Shown: positions 52,801-64,000 of the stretch, piece by piece
How the letters are laid out: the number at the start of each line of letters is the position of its first letter
Numbering within the stretch: position 1 is the first letter of the stretch
Made by a program: the position numbers and the translations under genes
DNA from: Takakia lepidozioides
Taxonomy: Eukaryota; Streptophyta; Takakiopsida; Takakiales; Takakiaceae
Direction: 5' to 3'
Assembly: GCA_030704615.1 (NCBI GenBank)
Contig: CM060734.1
Coordinates: 9,364,001-9,428,000 of the forward strand
DNA: 64,000 nt
Notes under the pieces: generated by a model
What the model saw: only the letters and a program-made list of their open reading frames with translations
Databases searched by the model: none
What the model was told of the DNA's origin: nothing

Positions 52801-54431
52801 CACGGACAATGTCACGGTGAAGTATTTTGCCACGCAGCCCAAGTTGTCCCCAAAACAACTTAGGTGGCAAGATACTTTGGCGGTGTTCGACGTGGATATC
52901 CAGTACAAACCGGGATGGGACAACGTGGTGGCCGATGCTTTAAGTAGAAAGCAGCAGCTCTTGTTGGTGTACAAGGGCGAGATGGAGCTCCAAAGGAAGA
53001 TCCGGAAGGCTTGCCGGAAGGATGAGCTGGCGAAGTCCGTGATGCAAGACTTGAGGATGGGGGTTAAATCGCAGTTCCACTTGCAAAATGGACTGCTCCG
53101 GTATAAGCAAAAGCGTCTCTACGTGCCAAAGGGAGGGATCAGAGATAGCCTCTTGAGAGAATGCCATGATAGCCCGCTTGCGGGCCACGGCGGAGCCAAG
53201 CGCACTGCGGCACTCTTGAAGAAAGAGTATTTCTGGCCCAAATTGAGGGAGGAGGCAGAGGAGTATGTCAAGACATGCACCACATGCCAACAAAACCAGA
53301 GCGAGTACAAAAAGCAAGCGGGGCTGTTACAACCCTTGCCGATTCTAGAGGGGACTTGGGAAAGCGTCTCGATGGATTTCATGACTGCTATGCCGCTGTC
53401 AAAAGGATTCGATGCAATCATGGTGGTGGTGGATAGGTTCAGTAAAATGGGCCATTTCATCCCCACCAAGGAGACGGCAACGGCGCAGGAAACAGGGCGA
53501 CTTTACTTCGCCCACGTCTTAAAGCATCATGGAGTCCCGAAGGATATTGTCTCAGACCGCGATCCAAAGTTTACGAGTAAATTTTGGAGGGCACTTTGGA
53601 AGAAGATGGGGACAAGGCTGAAGATGAGCACCGCCTTCCGACCTACGACCGACGGCCAAACGGAAAGAGTGAATTCCGCAGATCTTGCGGAATTACGTGT
53701 CGACAGACCAAACAGACTGGGTGGAACACTTAGACGCGGCAGAGTTCTGTTATAATAACACAGAACACTCCGCAATGGGAGTTTTCCCTTTCGTATTGGT
53801 CTATGGAAAAGCACCTCTGGTGCCGACAAAATGGGCCGCCCAGGACGTTGAGGAACCGGCAGTAGCGGCGGTACTGGAAGAACGCGAGCGTTTGTTGAAG
53901 CTCGCAAAGTACAACATTGCCAAAGCTAGGAAACGGTATGAAAGGCAGGCGAATCGGAAGCGGAGGGAAGTGAAGTTTGAGGCAGGCACGGAGGTCTGGT
54001 TGAACATCAAGAATTTCCGACTACTTCCGGAAGTGAGTCCAAAGTTCGTACCTCCGTATGCGGGACCCTTTCGCATCTGGAAGGTTATGAACAAGGATGT
54101 GTATGAATTGGAGCTGCCGGCAAACAGCAAGGTGCATCCAGTATTCCACGTCTCCCTTTTGAAGCCTTACTTCAAAGATGAAGCGCGTCCGAATCGGCAT
54201 CAAGTGTTGCGTCCGCCACCTGTGCTGTTGGATCATGAAAATGAACCTAAGTATGAGGTGGAGGCAGTACTTAAGTCGAGGAGGTTCAAGAACCGAGAAA
54301 CGGAGTATCTCGTCAAATGGAAGGGCTATCATCATGTGGAGGCATCTTGGGTGCGTGCCTCAGAAATGAGAAACGCATCCGAGGCGGTTGCAGTTTTCGA
54401 AGGGCGACCTCAAAAGCGGAAGAAGCGTTGA
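49877..54431 (+). CDS. F1-d gag-pol polyprotein with chromodomain (three lesions)
   Basis: Starts [17 protein letters not shown]. Gag: [20 protein letters not shown], then a CCHC knuckle [14 protein letters not shown] at about 50900. Protease: [17 protein letters not shown], where the usual DTG triad reads DTR. Reverse transcriptase: [13 protein letters not shown] to KIDL-like [14 protein letters not shown] and YIDDILVYS (52172). RNase [15 protein letters not shown]. Integrase: zinc region ([20 protein letters not shown]) and core Asp, Asp, Glu ([23 protein letters not shown]). C-terminal GPF region and chromodomain ([20 protein letters not shown]), which directs integration to chromatin marks in chromoviruses. 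Lesions: TAG at 50348 (Trp context), TAG at 50426, and an 8-bp deletion near 53679 shifting the frame into the 53685-54431 ORF. As read it could not make a full polyprotein. Confidence 0.88.
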
Positions 54432-55336
54432 TGGGACATCAACCTTGGAGCGTGGGGGAGGAAATGCATGCTTAGCCCGGCTTAGCTAGCTTAGAAATCC
54501 GATTGCAAAAACTTGTATTGTACAAAAATTTGTTATAAAGGAAATGGGTTCCAAATGTTGTGCGTCCTATTTTGTTTGGAATGGTGATGCATGGTGTGGT
54601 TGACTAGTGTGTAGAATGCATGCTAGCTTACAAAAGTGGGAGAGGTAAATTGGGTTAATCGTGTGTTTGCGCAGTGCCGAAATCGGGTGACTCCCATCCA
54701 AGGGGCAAGGAAAATTGCGCCTTCTTTAGGAGTTCACGTGCTAGTGCGCACCTGGCGCGTGCGCATACTATAACTGCGCTACCGAGGGGGTTGCTTTGTA
54801 GTGCGGGCTAACGCGGAAGCTACATGCTTCCGTTCACGTACTATAATCGTGTAGCCTCGGGACGAAGTCGTAGTGCGGCTTCGGCGTGTTCCCGTACCTC
54901 AGGCCAGCATTCCAAGGCAGACCCAATTGTAGTGATTGGGGCGCACGGTTGGTTCAAGGTTATCTTCCTAGTCAAAGAGGGTTCGAGGTGAACCCTTGCT
55001 CAAGGTGGTGCCAAAAGCGGCATCATGAGCGGTCGCAAGCAATGTTGTTGCAGTAAGGCGATTCGATCCTCAGGGAGGATCGTTCCTTGGCCTTGAAGTA
55101 GGCCAAGAAGAGTGCACTGGGAGGAGCTTGAGAGGCTCCACCCTTGGCCGGGACTTGGAGAAAGTCGGCCGAACTAGCTAGTGGAGAGTAGAGTCAAGTG
55201 TGGGGTTTGGTTCTTTGTCATGGGATGCCATGGTACGGAAACAAACTCCTTGATGTGGGACGCTACAACTTGGATGTTCGTTTCCACAAAATGGACAAGC
55301 CGATGAGGACATCGACTCCCTGTTGGTAGGGGTGCG
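54432..55336 (+). other. 3' noncoding region of F1-d
   Basis: About 900 bp with no ORF. It contains clustered inverted segments (TAGTGCGG...CCGCACTA type, 54780-54880). The expected polypurine tract before the 3' LTR is weak (GGTAGGGGTGCG). Confidence 0.7.
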
Positions 55337-56058
55337 TGTCGCGGCCCTTTGCCTTGAGGGCAGGGGGTCGGGACACAAGAGGGGCTGCCCCTGTGGTGGG
55401 GGCAGTGGCAGCGATAGGTATGGGGGGCTGAAGCACCCTTGAGTGCCCAAGGCACTCAAGGAGGCAGAGGCACTCACTAGGTGGAGCCCCGCACACCGGG
55501 TTACGGGGGTGGCTCCACAAGGGGTGGTGGTAGCTTAGCGGGACTTAGTGGGGGTGGCATAGGACTCACCCTGGGGCGGAGACCTCGTGGTGGGAGTCGT
55601 GGGGAGTCTTGGGACTCATCACGGTCCATAGGGGCCGTGGTGGGTGGGCCAAGACTCACCGCGACTCATCACCGGGTGTCGAGGGTGTTCGTGGTGGTTC
55701 GCCATAAAATGGCATGGTTGTTTGTGAAACCCCCGCGGACAGCTACAGAAGTATATATAAGGAGTAGTAACCCCGAGAACGGTGCAAGCTCGTTGGTGAC
55801 CAAAAACTAGTGAGTAAGCGAGCGAGCCGGAAAGCGACCAAAGAGTGGGGAGCTGTTCCGGACTGCCAACTACCAAAGGGAATTCTGCTGGTTCCAAATC
55901 GTTGGAGGGTTCTTTGGGAGATCAAAGGGGGACCGTTATGCCGCGGTGAGCAGCCGGAGCTCCAAGTTGGCCCGGCGGCCAGGTTGGGAGTTAGGCGCGC
56001 GCATCAAGCGAGTAACTATGACTTGAGGGGAGAGCTTACCGAAGTGAGGTGCGCGACA
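55337..56058 (+). repeat. 3' LTR of F1-d
   Basis: Runs from TGTCGCGGCCC to GTGCGCGACA, followed by the AGTAT duplication and the last codons of F2. Confidence 0.9.
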
Positions 56059-56083
56059 AGTATTGAGGACAATACTCCATTAT
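56059..56083 (+). pseudogene. Last codons of F2 pol
   Basis: AGTATT reads SIEDNTPL then TAG in frame with FPQF at 49091. This shows that F1-d landed about nine codons before the F2 stop. Confidence 0.75.
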
Positions 56084-57404
56084 AGGAGGAGAGGTGATAT
56101 AACGTCCCTGTGAGATTGAACCTGCGACAGGCTTCACAGGATGTTGAACGGTTCAACAATCGTCGACAGCTGTCTGGGGAAGGTGCTGGGGATGTCACGT
56201 GGAACAGCAGGTGGTGGAAAGCTCCCGTTGATCAAAAAGCTACATATGAAGATGATAGATAAGTGTACAGGGAGGAGATTAGGGATTATCTTCTTATGGT
56301 TTTTTCCCTAGATGAGAGAACTCGTAGACGTTGGCTGTACAGAGTGTGGCAGACATGACGGCCATGGTGAACAGTGTCTACGAGTAGGGAAGAGAGATGA
56401 TATAGAAACCGATGCATGGTGTGGCGGTTGGGAGGACTAGGTGTATCCCAGTACCATGTACAATTTCTAGGATTGGGTGATAGTTCCAGTTGAGTCAGGA
56501 ATCATTGGGACTTGAAGGATCTGTACATAAAGTAATCGTTGGTATTTGGCCATATTGGAATAAGAGCCAATGGCACACAGTGATGACGGTGGTGGCCTAT
56601 GATGTGTGATCTCGCCTAATTGCCAAGGACTTAGTCTAAATTCAAGTCTGGTCATGATGGAACCATTGGCAGGGAAGTGAGATCTGAATTTTCAGTTGAC
56701 GAATAGGCAGGGTAGAAAGAGTTGAAAGAGAATTAGACAAGAGGAACGCAAGACCTAGTACATCATGGCTTCAAAATAGCGGCAAGGACTTCATTTACTC
56801 GGGTATATTCGCTAATCTGTTGAGTGGGTTCTGCTCAATGTGCATTACTTTGGTGGTTACCTTTGGTCTGTCTTTCAGTTAAATCTGTTGGGCTGATTCA
56901 AGCGATATGGCTATGCAGGCATCACTGGATATCCACTGCAAGCATATATTTTCATGGGCCCAATCTATTATCAGAAGCTCAAACACATGGTATTGGTGTT
57001 ATATCTGTATTTTGCTCAATTAGAATGTATTGTAATGGATTGAATGATTATATATCGCATTTGTTGTGCATCTAATAAAGATTCCAAGGAGTGTTTCCAT
57101 TGATGATTTGTGCAAAAAGAGATCTGGAACAGGACACAGAGAAGTCTAATAGCAGTTTTGCAAAACAATTGCTGATATTTGATGGAGACTACCAGAAAGG
57201 CAGGAAGGAAATGCGAGCAAGATAGGTAACTTTTTGGGGAAAGTAGGCTGGCAGTTGATATGTGTGATGTAGGTGTTAGACAAAATGCATGCACGGGCCC
57301 GAGGCCCAAGAGTGGTGCTCACCAAGCAACCCACTGAAGGAAAAAGTCGTGAAGAAGGTAATGTGGCATCCCTGTTGAAGCTCCTTCTCAGAATATTCAT
57401 ATGA
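56084..57404. other. F2 3' region or LTR, no gene seen
   Basis: Begins GGAGGAGAGGTGATATAACG soon after the F2 stop. This could be a polypurine-like tract followed by an LTR start (TGATATAACGTCCC), but no second copy is in the window to confirm it. The rest has no supported ORF. Confidence 0.4.
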
Positions 57405-57738
57405 GTACCTGGTGACCAAGTCCGATAGGTATGCCATGCCAACGCCGGAGGAGATCTTTGATGCCATTGGGCATGCCAAGGTCTTTAACACTTTGGATTT
57501 GCGACCCGGATATCACTAGTTGCCGATCAAGGAGGCGGACAAGCAAAAGACGACATTCTGGGGGATCAATGAGCACGATAAGGATTGTCTATATCAGTGG
57601 CGATTCTTATCATTCGGGTTGAAGAATGCAACTGCAGAGTTCCAGAGAGTCATGGACAGGATTCTGGCGGGGGTGAAGTTTGCTCGGTGTTATATAGATG
57701 ATATTATCATCTTCAGTGCTACGGTGGGGCAGTTGTAG
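57405..57738 (+). pseudogene. Reverse transcriptase fragment of another gypsy family
   Basis: YAMPTPEEIFDAIGHAKVFN, TLDLRPGYH-stop-LPIKEADK, FGLKNATAEFQRVMDRIL and CYIDDIIIFS, i.e. the catalytic YIDD region. A TAG at 57517 replaces the Gln of the usual GYHQ motif. It is cut off soon after YIDD. It differs from F1 and F2 in sequence (DIIIFS, KNATAEFQ). Confidence 0.75.
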
Positions 57739-59183
57739 GGTACGGTAGACCAAAAGAGGCAGATTTTTTCTCCATGAAAGTCTATATAGGTACCTCAAAT
57801 TGAGGGAATTTATCCAAATATTTAATTTTAAATGATAGATATGATATATTTAACACTTTTAGTAAAAAGTCCCACCCCAAATAAGCTAGAATTTTTTATT
57901 ATAAATTTTAGTATTTAATTCTGAAAAATAAAAAACCATTTTTTATTTCTAATAATTAGAGATTTTTCACTCACGGCGGCGAGCTTGCAGCGGCATGTGT
58001 GCTTCAGTTTGCCGTAGTAAAGGTGGAGTCCCCATGGCTTGGGGTGCCTTAGGCTTGATTCGTAATGTATGAGTGATGGTGGTAGTTTACTTCTTTATCA
58101 TTGTGGCAGACTGGTTTGTGATTACATATGTGTTGTGTGGTTTGGATAACGATGTAGTTGTGCAGCGATACGTATGCGCATGACAAGCCGATAATTCCTG
58201 TATCTCGGTGGAGCATGGAACAACGCTAACATGAGTTCTTTCAAAATCCTTCACAATAGTAGAACAAGTGTCTTGTAAACTATTTAAGGCATAAGTTTCT
58301 TTATTTTGCTTCAATTTGAAACCTTGTCTTATGGGAGTAGTTGTTTTAGGGCTACCTAGTTTTTGGCATGTTGCATACAACAAAAACCTTTTTTTCTTAT
58401 GAATGAGTATGTGGAAGCACAACCATGATTCACTAGCTGTAGGTCATGACTGATTGTTCTGAGCGGGCTGAGTGCTTAGAGATATCCAACTCTTCTATCT
58501 TGGAGTTCCCACCTTGGATAGCGAAGGGATGGGTGAGTAAAAGCCGCTCGACAGGCTTGTATTTGAATTGTTTGAAGAATGAATCTTTGTGTTTGATTAC
58601 TAATTTGAAATATAACCAGCTCTGGCAAAGGTAGGCTAGCAGGCTGGATCTATGATATAAGGCCACTATAAGGCCACTATGTGCTAATTCCCCCCCCCCC
58701 CCACTAGCAAGCCATGGCGGCCCAGGGGGGGGTGGGTTGTATTTTTTTTGTATTGGGGTTTGGGCGGGCTGATTTCGCTTGACAGCAGCTGCCCCAAGGT
58801 CGTGAGCACGACATACGGGGAGCGGGGCCCCAGCGCTGACCTTAAGTCGTACTGAGATCAAGTACATCAACCGCGTGGCTCAGGCGTGAGGCCCTGAAGT
58901 GTGCGAGGGCAGGTCTTTACCCGCAGGATAACCAAAAGCTGAGACGGACCGGCGGACGCCGACGCTAACCGCAGCGGTCCACGGCTTGGACCGCTACACG
59001 CGGATCTGTGCCCCGCCACGTGGCGGGGGCATTTTACCCAGCGGGCAATGTGTCTGCAAATTCCCTTAAAAGGGGGTATTCTTACCTTTAGCTATTAGAT
59101 TCAATTTATACCCCTCTAAGGGTTAGGAGCCATTATCTAAGGCGCCAATGGTAGATAAAATCTAGGAACCAACACTCTCTTCT
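57739..59183. other. AT-rich then GC-rich DNA, no gene seen
   Basis: 57780-57980 is very AT-rich. 58690-58740 has C and G homopolymer runs. A 9-bp-stem hairpin (AGCGGTCCA...TGGACCGCT) lies at about 58972-58994. No ORF shows a recognisable motif. Confidence 0.5.
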
Positions 59184-59235
59184 GGGGGAATGCTTGCGCG
59201 TGAGCCTGTGAGCCTGTGAGCCTGGCTAGGCTCAC
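59184..59235 (+). repeat. Candidate left terminal repeat of MULE C
   Basis: GGGGGAATGC, then GTGAGCCTGTGAGCCTGTGAGC and an inverted GGCTCACG. It has the same architecture as the MULE B end, but the unit is GTGAGCC rather than CATGAGC. Confidence 0.5.
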
Positions 59236-59705
59236 GCCACGTCAGCAAACATCCACGTGTTCAGGCCCTAATTCCGTGCTCCCCTCCCCTATTACCGCGG
59301 TTCCGTGCTCTCACCCCTATTACCGTGCTCCCCCCCCCCCCTTTTACCTATGTCCGTGCTTCCCCCCCCCCCTATGTCCTAATTTTTTATCCCTCTTTAC
59401 TGCCCCCACATGAATATTCCTTGTGGCCGAGAACAATGGCAGGTTTGCGGATGAATTTTGTGGGAGATCCTGACTTTGGAATGAGGAGATCGCCTACTAC
59501 AGAACTGAATCTGAAAAGAAAAAATGTTTTTTTGGCAAAGCAGTACATTCACTCCAACACACAAACATTTTTCAATTCCGCACTCCGAAGAAATACCGTA
59601 GGCAATCCCTAACTATACTTACGGGAACGCGCAGAGAACTTGAAAAACAGTATGGGATGGAAGCAAAGCCAAAACACAATTTATTGAGCCTCAGTACTTG
59701 AACCG

Positions 59706-62700
59706 TCAAGAAATATTGGAGGTTTCAGAGGAACCACTGCCAGAGTTAATAGCAATATCATCTATGAATACAGCAGCACATACATGACGTTTTTTTTTCC
59801 CACGACCTTTATGGAGATGCGAATACAGTGTTTGTTCGGATAACACCCGTGCGCAAGCTTCCGCGTAAACCGGCAAGCGGTTGGATCTAGGGGGACTCGG
59901 GGACATGTAGTATCCTTGGAATCCGAAAGGTGTCTGCTGATTCAATGACTGGTGCAGAACTCTGGAAAGGAACCTGAGAAATGGTGGCAGATGTTAACAT
60001 CCAGATATAGACAATGTTACGCAATTTTTTCGAACGGGAACGACACAAGGAAATGCCACATATTTTGAACGACTACAGAAGAACTTACTCACACTCAAAA
60101 TCGGAGTCCACGTCCAGATCCTCGTCAGGCGCTTCGGGCTCCTCCAGAAGTCCCTCTTTGGATGGGGTAGAAGTAGTGTCCGACTCAAGCTGACGAAGCT
60201 CGCTCGAGAAGAGCTCCGTATCAGCTTCCATGCCGAAGAAGTGCCTTCCGGCGCTCTTGCAAGCATGAAAACATGCTCCTGCAAATCCAAGAAGAACGAG
60301 AAATAAAAACAGGGTTTCCCTAAGGTTACTGCCCATATGTCAATCACAATGTGAAGTGCCCCACCTGTGCCCATAGACAAGTCGATCACTCGTCCACCAT
60401 GACGGCTGCATGTCTCCACCAAAGTCTGCATGAAAGCTGGAGATTTCTCCCGTGCACCTCTCCAAGGGACACCAATCGACCTTTTCATAGTTCGACCCGA
60501 GTCCACGTAATTGAAGAGAACATCATCCTCCATAGGCTCGCAGGTGGGGTCAATATGAGCTGCAAGGTCCCTCATCTGGAACTCAGCAACACCAGGAGGA
60601 AGAGTGTCCTTCCGCCTCACCAGGCACAAAGCTTCGAACACCCGTGTCTGTCAACAATGAGGAAGAGAGCATGAGACAGAAGGCATAACCCAGCATTTTT
60701 ATTTACCGAAAAAACAACGAAACATGAATTGAAAGGAACCAACTCACTTTCTGCCCCGGGAACTCGCCCTTCGTAAGAGGCAGAGTATTGATGCATGTCC
60801 AAGTTTTGATGACACGAAACCCGGAGGCTTTCATGTAGCTGAAAAGAGTTCTTCGGGCCGACATGTCCTTTGACTGCATGAGAAGAAGAGCCCCCGAGTC
60901 CGAAAGGAATTTGTTGCTGAACGAGAAAGCCCACTGCCAATAACGAGAATCCGATTTGTTCCAAGTCGGGGTCGAATTGGAAGGGAACACATCAGGGACA
61001 GGATAACCGTCAGGAATGTCCAGCACCACAAGGTCAGTCGCGTATGCCTGCTGAACTCCATTCACCCATTCCGGATTTTTTGTCACCTACAGGGAAAAAC
61101 AGGAGACAGTGTAAGAAGCCCAATCCAAATCGAGCAGGAGATCAATCCCCTGGAAAAGCCACAACAAGATGCCAAAACACAATTATTCATACAACAGTTT
61201 AGACAGAAGTGTTTACCTGAGTGAGGAACGAAACAAGCATGTCCCATGATTTCGAGGGCACCCCTTTGAATGTGGACTTCCTGGACTCCATCATTGCAAG
61301 AAAACTTTCATTCAGCACCCTACGATTGAACTGGCCCAAAACCCTGGAGGGATGTTCTCTCGCCTCGTAAGGCTGCTCCCTCGACTTTGATGTTCTCCTA
61401 TCCCTCCTTGCGGGAGCAGGCTCTCTGACAGGAACCTCTGACGGTCCCTGTCCTTGCGGAGCTGCACTTTTCCCCTTCCCCTTAGGATCCCCGACAGTCT
61501 TCCCCTTTCGTTTTGGAGTGGCAGTTCTCTCGGGCTCTTTTGCAGCCAGAGTAGAAATGATTCTGTCCTAAATGTCTTTGTCTGCCAATGGGGCAATCGT
61601 TGCGGCATTGTCGTTCAGGTTTCTCAAAACAACTTCATCGAATGGTGTGTCCTGTTTTGGCAGGTCGAGGTACCACCCACAGTCTCTGAAGTGCGCCCTG
61701 CTCCAGTCTCTGGCAATACCAGCCGTGTACATTGTCTTCTCATTGGAGGGGTCAGCCCATGAATAGATGAAGTCTGGGTCATCGCTAAGGTACTTTCCCG
61801 GTATGAGGATATGATACATATACCTGAATCAAACACCAAAAACCCAGATAGTCAGTCAATCGGAAAATGGAAAAGAACAGACATTCAGAAGAAGATATTG
61901 AAATAAAGGAAGGGAACACCTGGTAATCAACTTTTGCTGTCTAGAATCAACCTTGCGTTGACGCAATGTTGATTCGAGCAGAAATGGGAAACACCTAGTG
62001 GTTACGTTGTATTGATAGAGACAACGACTGACAAGTGCAATACAACATTGCGTCAACGCAATGTTGTTTTCACTCACAGATGAAATGGGAAACAATGCCT
62101 GAAAACCACCATCTCACTATGTACTGCTATGGATATTCAACATTGCGTTGGCGCAATGTTGAATTCCTCTGTTGAAACAAACATCGATATTATATCTGAT
62201 AATCGAAAGTCTCCTACAATTGCATGGAAGTTGGGGGATGCACAGGGACATTTCCATCAATCCATACCGCCAAACAACCTTGCGTCAACGCAAGTCTGTT
62301 TGTTGGCATAGTGAAAGCTGAAAATAGCATTTGAAATAGACTCCAAACATTGTTATGTTCAAGTTGGCAGAATTGGATCTGGATTTGAACTGCCCCAAAC
62401 CAGAGGAAAAGGTACATAGTCTGCGTCTCATCAACATTGCGTTGACGCAAGGCTGATTTTCCTGTCCATTCACCCCCATTCACATGCAATAAAACGCCAG
62501 TATGGGATACCCAGATATAGGTAAGTGAAACCAGGACCATGGGAAACAACTTTGCGTCAACGCAATGTTGCTGGACAGCACATTCAGAGCCCCCAGAGAT
62601 CCCTCAAAGCCACGCAAATTCGCAAATCTGAAAGTATGACAGAAGATTGCAGATGCACGCCCTTCAAGTACCACAATTGAGTAAGGAGATCACACCTGTA

Positions 62701-64000
62701 CAACACTCGTTTCATTGCTTGCTCGCTGTTCAGCTGGTTTTTGAACTCGTACGATCTGGAGATTCCTTTGTCTTTTTCAAACTCCCTGAAGAAGCAATTG
62801 TTCCAGACAGCGAGCTTCCACCTCCTGATATAGGCCTCCAGTGTGATCCGGGGGCAAGCCATCTTGATTTTGTAGTCTGCCATCGACTCAGCAAGTGCAG
62901 CCACTGCACGTTTTTCTAACTGCAACAAGAAAGCTTGTAAGAATTTTGGAGAGGTTGGGAGCGGAATTACGGAGCAACACACATGTCTGAAAATGGTTTG
63001 GTGGTAACCTTACCTGGCTCCAAAATGTGGCTTTGTGTAGCCACTGGTCGAATGTCTGGTCGCTTACAACTTTTATTGCTTGTGTCTTCGGGTCTCTCTC
63101 TGGAGTTGGAAACATATTCGTGTCTCTCACAAGAGGATCCGAGTTCCATATCTCCAACCACCTGATTTTCGTTGCATTGTCCACCATTGAAATGGAAAGG
63201 CGATGTAGTTTCTCCTGAGTCATTTCTGGCTTGGAGCCAAACTTGTCATAGTGCACTTTCACCTGCTCCAGAAATTCTGTGCCAAGCCCTGGATCTGCTA
63301 TCCTGATTTGTTTGTCGAATGCACTCATGAGGTTCTTCCTTTGATTATTCATCTCGAACTTCATCGTGTCCTCAAGCCCAGATGCAGACCGCTGCTCTTC
63401 AGTGTGGGAATCATAGTACTCAGCTTTCGCCTTCAAGCCGGTTTCTGCTATTTCTTGCTGCATACATTGCAGGTAAAAAGAATGAAACACTGTCATTACT
63501 TGTCAGAAAATAGTAACAACAGGTAGTGTCAAGAAGCTTGCAGTGTCAAAAAGCAAGCAGTGTCAAGAAGCTTACAGTGTACATGTAGTCAAGGAAAGCC
63601 TCCCTTGTCAAGCTATACCATGTGCTTGTCTTCTTCTCAGCACACCTCTTCATCTGCTGTGGACTAAGCACGTTTGTGAATGACTCCAGTGGCATCAGCC
63701 CTACCTTCTGGATGCGGAACAGAGTGTGGCACAGATTGGTGGTCACATGAGATGTTTCGTTGGACCTGGAAAAACAGTCAACTCATAAGATGATTTCTAA
63801 TTGTTGAAACGAGGAACAGACACAAAGATGGAGACTTACTTGTTTATGTCGTGCATGGCTGTCAAGAGCTGCGTGACATGCCCTTTGTGATCCAGAACCA
63901 TGGAAACCACGCTCTAGTGCCATTCGATGTCGTCCGAGTGCATGCTTGAAATGTAATCCATCCAGGCAAGCAGTCTGTGGTTCCCATCCCAGACAAAAAA
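59706..64000 (-). CDS. ParB-like / beta-class amino-methyltransferase fusion (MULE C, 5' end outside)
   Basis: Exons on - (GT-AG): window edge-63840, 63765-63576, 63457-63014, 62919-62696, 61823-61217, 61086-60748, 60647-60365, 60278-60089, 59973-59706. The first visible codons are FFVWDGNHRLLAWMDYISSM (ParB-like GNHR signature). A helical middle follows (EMTQEKLHRLSISMVDN, RWLEIWNSD). Then LVVLDIPDGYPV (in the place of catalytic motif IV), TWTCINTLPLTKGEF, and a split SAM site GRVIDLSMGTG | ACFHACKSAGRHFFGMEADT, closely matching GxGT..A....GR.FxGxE of N4/N6 amino-methyltransferases. The order IV then I is the beta class. An acidic region and a basic tail end the protein. In-frame TAGs at 61568 and 63914 interrupt it. 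Compared with MULE B it lacks one small intron and has one extra. Confidence 0.72.
61948..62570. repeat. MULE C palindromes inside one intron, six copies
   Basis: Half-site AACATTGCGT, 2-bp centre (TG or CA), reverse complement. Copies at 61948-61971, 62043-62066, 62137-62162, 62275-62298, 62431-62456 and 62547-62570. All lie in the intron 62695-61824 of the methyltransferase gene; four keep both arms nearly perfect. The 22-bp geometry is identical to the MULE B palindromes but the half-site differs. Confidence 0.85.

Larger units (their letters stand above)
49097..56058 (+). mobile_element. F1-d: near-complete Ty3/gypsy chromovirus
   Basis: 6.96 kb with LTRs of 725 and 722 bp that are almost identical, a TTGGTATCAGAGC primer site, a single gag-pol frame, a C-terminal chromodomain, about 900 bp of 3' noncoding DNA and a 5-bp target duplication (AGTAT). 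High LTR identity implies recent insertion. Four other pieces of the family lie in this window (18773, 34752, 34990-37775, 46894). Confidence 0.92.
59184..64000 (+). mobile_element. MULE C: left part of a third element
   Basis: The left end at 59184 reads GGGGGAATGCTTGCGCGTGA followed by tandem GTGAGCCT units. The layout matches the MULE B left end (GGGGGCTGCTATTTCATGAG followed by CATGAGC units). The sequence just before (ctctcttct, 59175-59183) would be the 9-bp duplication. Inside, the ParB/methyltransferase gene is on - with its stop only about 520 bp from the end; the paralogous gene pair of MULE B is missing. The right part, including any transposase, is outside the window. Confidence 0.6.

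Noticed and set aside
58972-58994. Hairpin AGCGGTCCA...TGGACCGCT as a terminator or element end
   Set aside because: Isolated inverted repeat in a eukaryotic setting; no duplication or neighbouring gene supports a role.

Overview
The window looks like repeat-dense nuclear DNA of a green plant or streptophyte (charophyte-type) alga. The evidence is Ty3/gypsy chromoviruses with a tRNA-iMet-type primer site, a hAT transposase, an F-box/kelch fragment, GT-AG introns and Mutator-like (MULE) DNA transposons. No ribosomal, tRNA or clearly single-copy host gene was recognised, and the species cannot be fixed from sequence alone. Almost every coding stretch belongs to a mobile element, most are broken, and the elements are nested. 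| Layout: 1-5740 right-hand part of MULE A (5' end of a methyltransferase gene on -, SWIM-finger transposase on +, right terminal repeat). 5741-18772 a rearranged minus-strand gypsy-type element (F3: LTR, primer site, gag, protease, an inverted RNase H/integrase block, and a third glutamine-rich coiled-coil ORF). It is itself interrupted by about 2.9 kb carrying an F-box/kelch fragment, tandem repeats and tRNA-like repeats. 18773-19401 plus 34752-34989 are two pieces of one chromovirus integrase (F1-a) split by MULE B. 19402-34742 is MULE B, 15.3 kb, with imperfect terminal inverted repeats and a perfect 9-bp target duplication. 34990-37775 is a truncated minus-strand F1 copy. 37780-42705 holds a methyltransferase-gene remnant, three unknown minus-strand genes and a kinase-like gene. 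43000-49091 holds a hAT transposase and a second gypsy family (F2), with an F1/F2 chimera. 49097-56058 is a near-complete F1 chromovirus with both LTRs and a 5-bp target duplication. 57405-57738 is a reverse-transcriptase scrap. From 59184 onward is the left part of MULE C. | How the genes fit together: MULE A, B and C each carry, or begin to carry, the same multi-exon gene on the strand opposite to the transposase. Its product joins a ParB-like domain (GNHR signature) to a C-terminal amino-methyltransferase-like domain arranged as in beta-class DNA methyltransferases. Each element also carries its own set of 22-bp palindromes (10-bp half-site, 2-bp centre, 10-bp half-site). The half-sites differ between elements but share geometry, and the palindromes sit in introns and intergenic DNA. 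My main hypothesis is that these are large, cargo-bearing Mutator-like elements encoding a palindrome-recognising ParB/methyltransferase system with parS-like cognate sites. Family assignments rest on motifs read by eye; no database search was possible.
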